In this document: piece after piece, positions 61,590 through 64,000 of the stretch
Layout: each line of letters starts with the position of its first letter
Numbering within the stretch: position 1 is the first letter of the stretch
Origin: Meandrina meandrites
Lineage: Eukaryota > Cnidaria > Anthozoa > Scleractinia > Meandrinidae
Length of the DNA stretch: 64,000 nucleotides
Direction: 5' to 3'
NCBI GenBank assembly: GCA_963693305.1
Contig: OY855903.1
Span: forward strand, 54,873,150 to 54,937,149
Program-made: the position numbers and the translations under genes
The notes under the pieces: generated by a model
The model's input: only the letters and a program-made list of their open reading frames with translations
Told to the model about the DNA's origin: nothing
Databases searched by the model: none

Positions 61590-62745
61590 AACTGTCACTT
61601 GACTTTCATCACTCAAAGCTTCAAAGATGGGATGAATGACATCAGTAACAGCCTGTGGAATTGGATTTTGATGCTGATGGCCTGATGTGCCATTTGCCAG
61701 GTCTCGTTGGAAGCAACACCATAAATCGGCACCAACAGGTCAACAATTGTGGTCTGAATCCTCGTCTGTCGACTTTATGTTGTGCCAAATGGCCATAACT
61801 GCTGTTTGCATGGATTCAATCAAGATTCTGTGTATTCTCCCATTATAGCTTTGCCATAATACACTTGTAATTTGTAAGGCGCGAGCCAAGGCGCTTCTGT
61901 ACCTGTCCCACACATTCGAGCTTTTGCACAGGAACCGCTCCATAGACTTTCTCCACAACCAGTTTGCTTTTCTTTTCTACATCTCCAAGGCAAACAAAGC
62001 CTGCACTCTTTAGACATGATTTCACAGTCCAATGCCTTGCCGGTTACTGTTGACATTGCCGTGAAACTCCATAACATGATGAAAAACCTTTCCTCCACCA
62101 GTTCCCATTTCCTGAAATTTCAATGTCATAGAGATCATCTTCTTCTCGTTCATAAAATGTTTTTACTTCATCAGCAGCCTTTCACATTCAGCAGCATTCT
62201 GAGCTGCATCCTTGACTGCCTTTACATGGTCTTGGAAAGAATTTTTATTCATTCGAGGTTACATATTCCTTACAGAGCAAAACTTGACGAAACCCCCTAC
62301 CAATACCTATATTTCTTGTCGCCAAAACCCCTTCCTGTTTATGTCGAAGGCCTGACTGTTGTTTACTTTGCTGGATGTATAAAATTGCTTTTTCAATTTA
62401 CACTTCGATGGTGTGCACTTCAAAATAATATAATGAGCGACGCTAATCCCATTTTTGCCTTCTCGTCTTCTAAAACAGCGTGTCCTTGTTTACACAATGG
62501 GCACCGAAGGGATTCAAACACAAAGGCAAGAAAAGAAATGTCAACGAACCGAAATCCTTCTAGTCCTCCTGAATCAATTTCCTCTTCGCTAGTGCTATCT
62601 TCATCTATCTTCAGAAGAACTGTTGTTATGTCCCTTGAATTTTCGAACAGAAGCTGGCAAAGGCTTTACATTAATGTGCTTGGTGGATTCCACGTGGTCT
62701 TTGCCACATTCCGATTCTTCGCGGCTTTCACATGCACACGTACAA
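61590..62745 (-). pseudogene. decayed Mutator-like transposase
   Basis: Minus-strand fragments in several frames with stops. Near 62600-62430: G-F-R-F-V-D-I-S-F-L, then L-R-C-P-L-C and G-L-A-S-L-I. Near 61960-61870: K-L-E-C-V-G-Q-V-Q-K-R-L-G-S-R-L. Near 61850-61750: Y-Y-G-K-A-I and M-A-I-W-H-N. These match the layout of the Mutator-like transposase domain common in cnidarian genomes. The insert (about 61255-62745) is absent at the same place downstream of copy B. Confidence 0.65.
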
Positions 62746-63930
62746 TATGAAGATGTCTGTTGCATGGCCAAAATGCCAATCTCTATGTGGAATAAATTCG
62801 ATTGCCATTAAATATAATAATTGTTAGGTTTCTTCTGGCTGGGCTTGATGCAAATTTAGAATGTTAGCCAATGGCATTACTCTCAGATCTCGAAAGTTTT
62901 TTTTTAAACTTGGCTCGCGTATTAGCAAGCTCTGCAGTCGGGATCGACTACCTCTTTCGTACGACCTTTTCTTTTTCACAGGAAACCACACCCTGCCTTT
63001 ATGCTCCTCAAAAAAGCAAAAGAAGCATTGTTTAAAAAAATAAGCTATGTGTTTCGGATTAAAGTAAAAAAGGTTAATTCATCCAAGCGCCACGCAGTAC
63101 TCTAAACGCTTCTTAATTATTTATTTTACTTGGGTTCAGTTCATCTTTAATTTAAGAACGGAGATGCTTCTGGGATTCTTTATTTTATGCTTACAACCTT
63201 CTTGAACGCGAGTCTTGATATGAAAAACCAGGTTGATTAAAATCTGTATTATTACATGTATTATTGCTGTATTATTTTAGTTCATCATTTGTTAACTAAT
63301 TACATAAGATAAAAGCGAAGAATCAGAATAAGAATAAACAGTTTTTCTCTGGAATCTGGAATGGGGCGAGGAAAAATACGAGCAATGTAACAATGAGCAA
63401 AATGTCCGCGCGTATTATATGTTAAACCATCGAATAAGGGATTTCTTATTCCGCTAAAAAATAAAGCTTAGTTCGGCAATTTTTATTCGATGGTTTAACA
63501 TATAATACGCGCGGACATTTTGCTCATTGTTACATTGCTCGTATTTTTCCTCGCCCCTTCGGGGCTCGGAAAAATACTACGCAACTCGCAAAATATCCGC
63601 GCGTATTATATACTAAACCATCGAATAAGGTGTATGTGTTGTAATGTAGTGTAATATAATATAATGTTCTGTAGGTGTAAGGGCCTCGACAAACTAATAT
63701 TTGTAGAGAAGTACGTTTTTTAGTTTTTCATGTGTGTGGTAATGTTCTTTTTAGTTACCGACGGTTATCGTCACTACATTGTAAGTGGTCAAAAATGGTG
63801 CAATACTTCCGGGAAAAAATTTCGTAAAAGAAGCATTATTTTCGGTATACCCAACACCCTCGTTGGAAACTCAAAATGCCGTCATTACCGCTGCTTGTTC
63901 TCAACAACACGTTTTATTGCAAGACCTTTC
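62745..63930. repeat. downstream unit of copy C, duplicate of the copy B flank
   Basis: Collinear with 25740-26890, interrupted by the fold-back at 63363-63557 and a related partial copy at 63571-63631. It ends with the K-E-A-L-F-S-V-Y frame segment also seen at 26746. Confidence 0.8.
63363..63557. mobile_element. fold-back element with 75-bp perfect arms
   Basis: Arms 63363-63437 and 63483-63557 are perfect complements around a 45-nt loop. A third partial, imperfect copy follows at 63571-63631. Absent from the duplicate segment near 26560. Confidence 0.85.
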
Positions 63931-64000
63931 GTTGTCGGTAACAAAAAGTTGCCGACAATTTACTGTCTAGTCTGTGGAGGCCCTAAGTGCTGCTAATACT

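Overview
The window looks like nuclear DNA of a cnidarian, most likely an anthozoan such as a stony coral. This rests on tandem secreted PAN/Apple-pentraxin genes, a tRNA-derived SINE, many fold-back DNA elements, a Ty3/gypsy element, a P2X7-ballast-type DNA transposon and a complete Polinton/Maverick. The species call is inference from family composition. The host genes are spliced: conserved 214-nt middle exons, and GT/AG borders in matching phase in two copies.

Layout. 0.2-0.9 kb: last exon of a secreted fibrinogen-like gene. 1.6-4.3 kb: a TTGCCC minisatellite split by a 1.6-kb TIR element. 5-11 kb: gene-free, with MITEs and a SINE. 11.8-16.2 kb: PAN-pentraxin copy A, apparently decayed. 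16.3-19.2 kb: satellite units and MITEs nested in each other. 21.2-25.4 kb: copy B, intact. 26.9-39.5 kb: nested mobile DNA, in which a LINE 3' end holds a long-TIR DNA transposon whose P2X7-like gene is cut by an intact 7.25-kb gypsy element. 39.84-57.32 kb: a 17.5-kb Polinton. 58.3-61.05 kb: copy C, intact. 61.6-62.7 kb: a decayed Mutator-like transposase. The DNA downstream of copies B and C is duplicated, so the roughly 30 kb of mobile DNA lies between the two halves of a segmental duplication.

The Polinton is the most interesting object. It carries protein-primed DNA polymerase B, retroviral-type integrase, adenain-like protease, packaging ATPase, double-jelly-roll major capsid protein and a penton-type minor capsid protein. 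It also has a parvovirus-type phospholipase A2 protein, three genes sharing a degenerate zinc-ribbon module, a basic core-like protein and a collagen-like fibre protein with phage-tail-fibre-like repeats. Its two ends are identical over 207 bp and each end is itself a palindrome. Twelve of its replication and virion genes have an exact TATATA close upstream of the start codon (1-21 nt); two more have near matches. The right-arm genes lack it, which suggests two expression classes. A 640-bp non-coding block near the right end is packed with palindromes, including two heat-shock-element matches, CACGTG boxes, a CRE and an octamer. Near-identical LTRs and TIRs suggest that both large insertions are recent.
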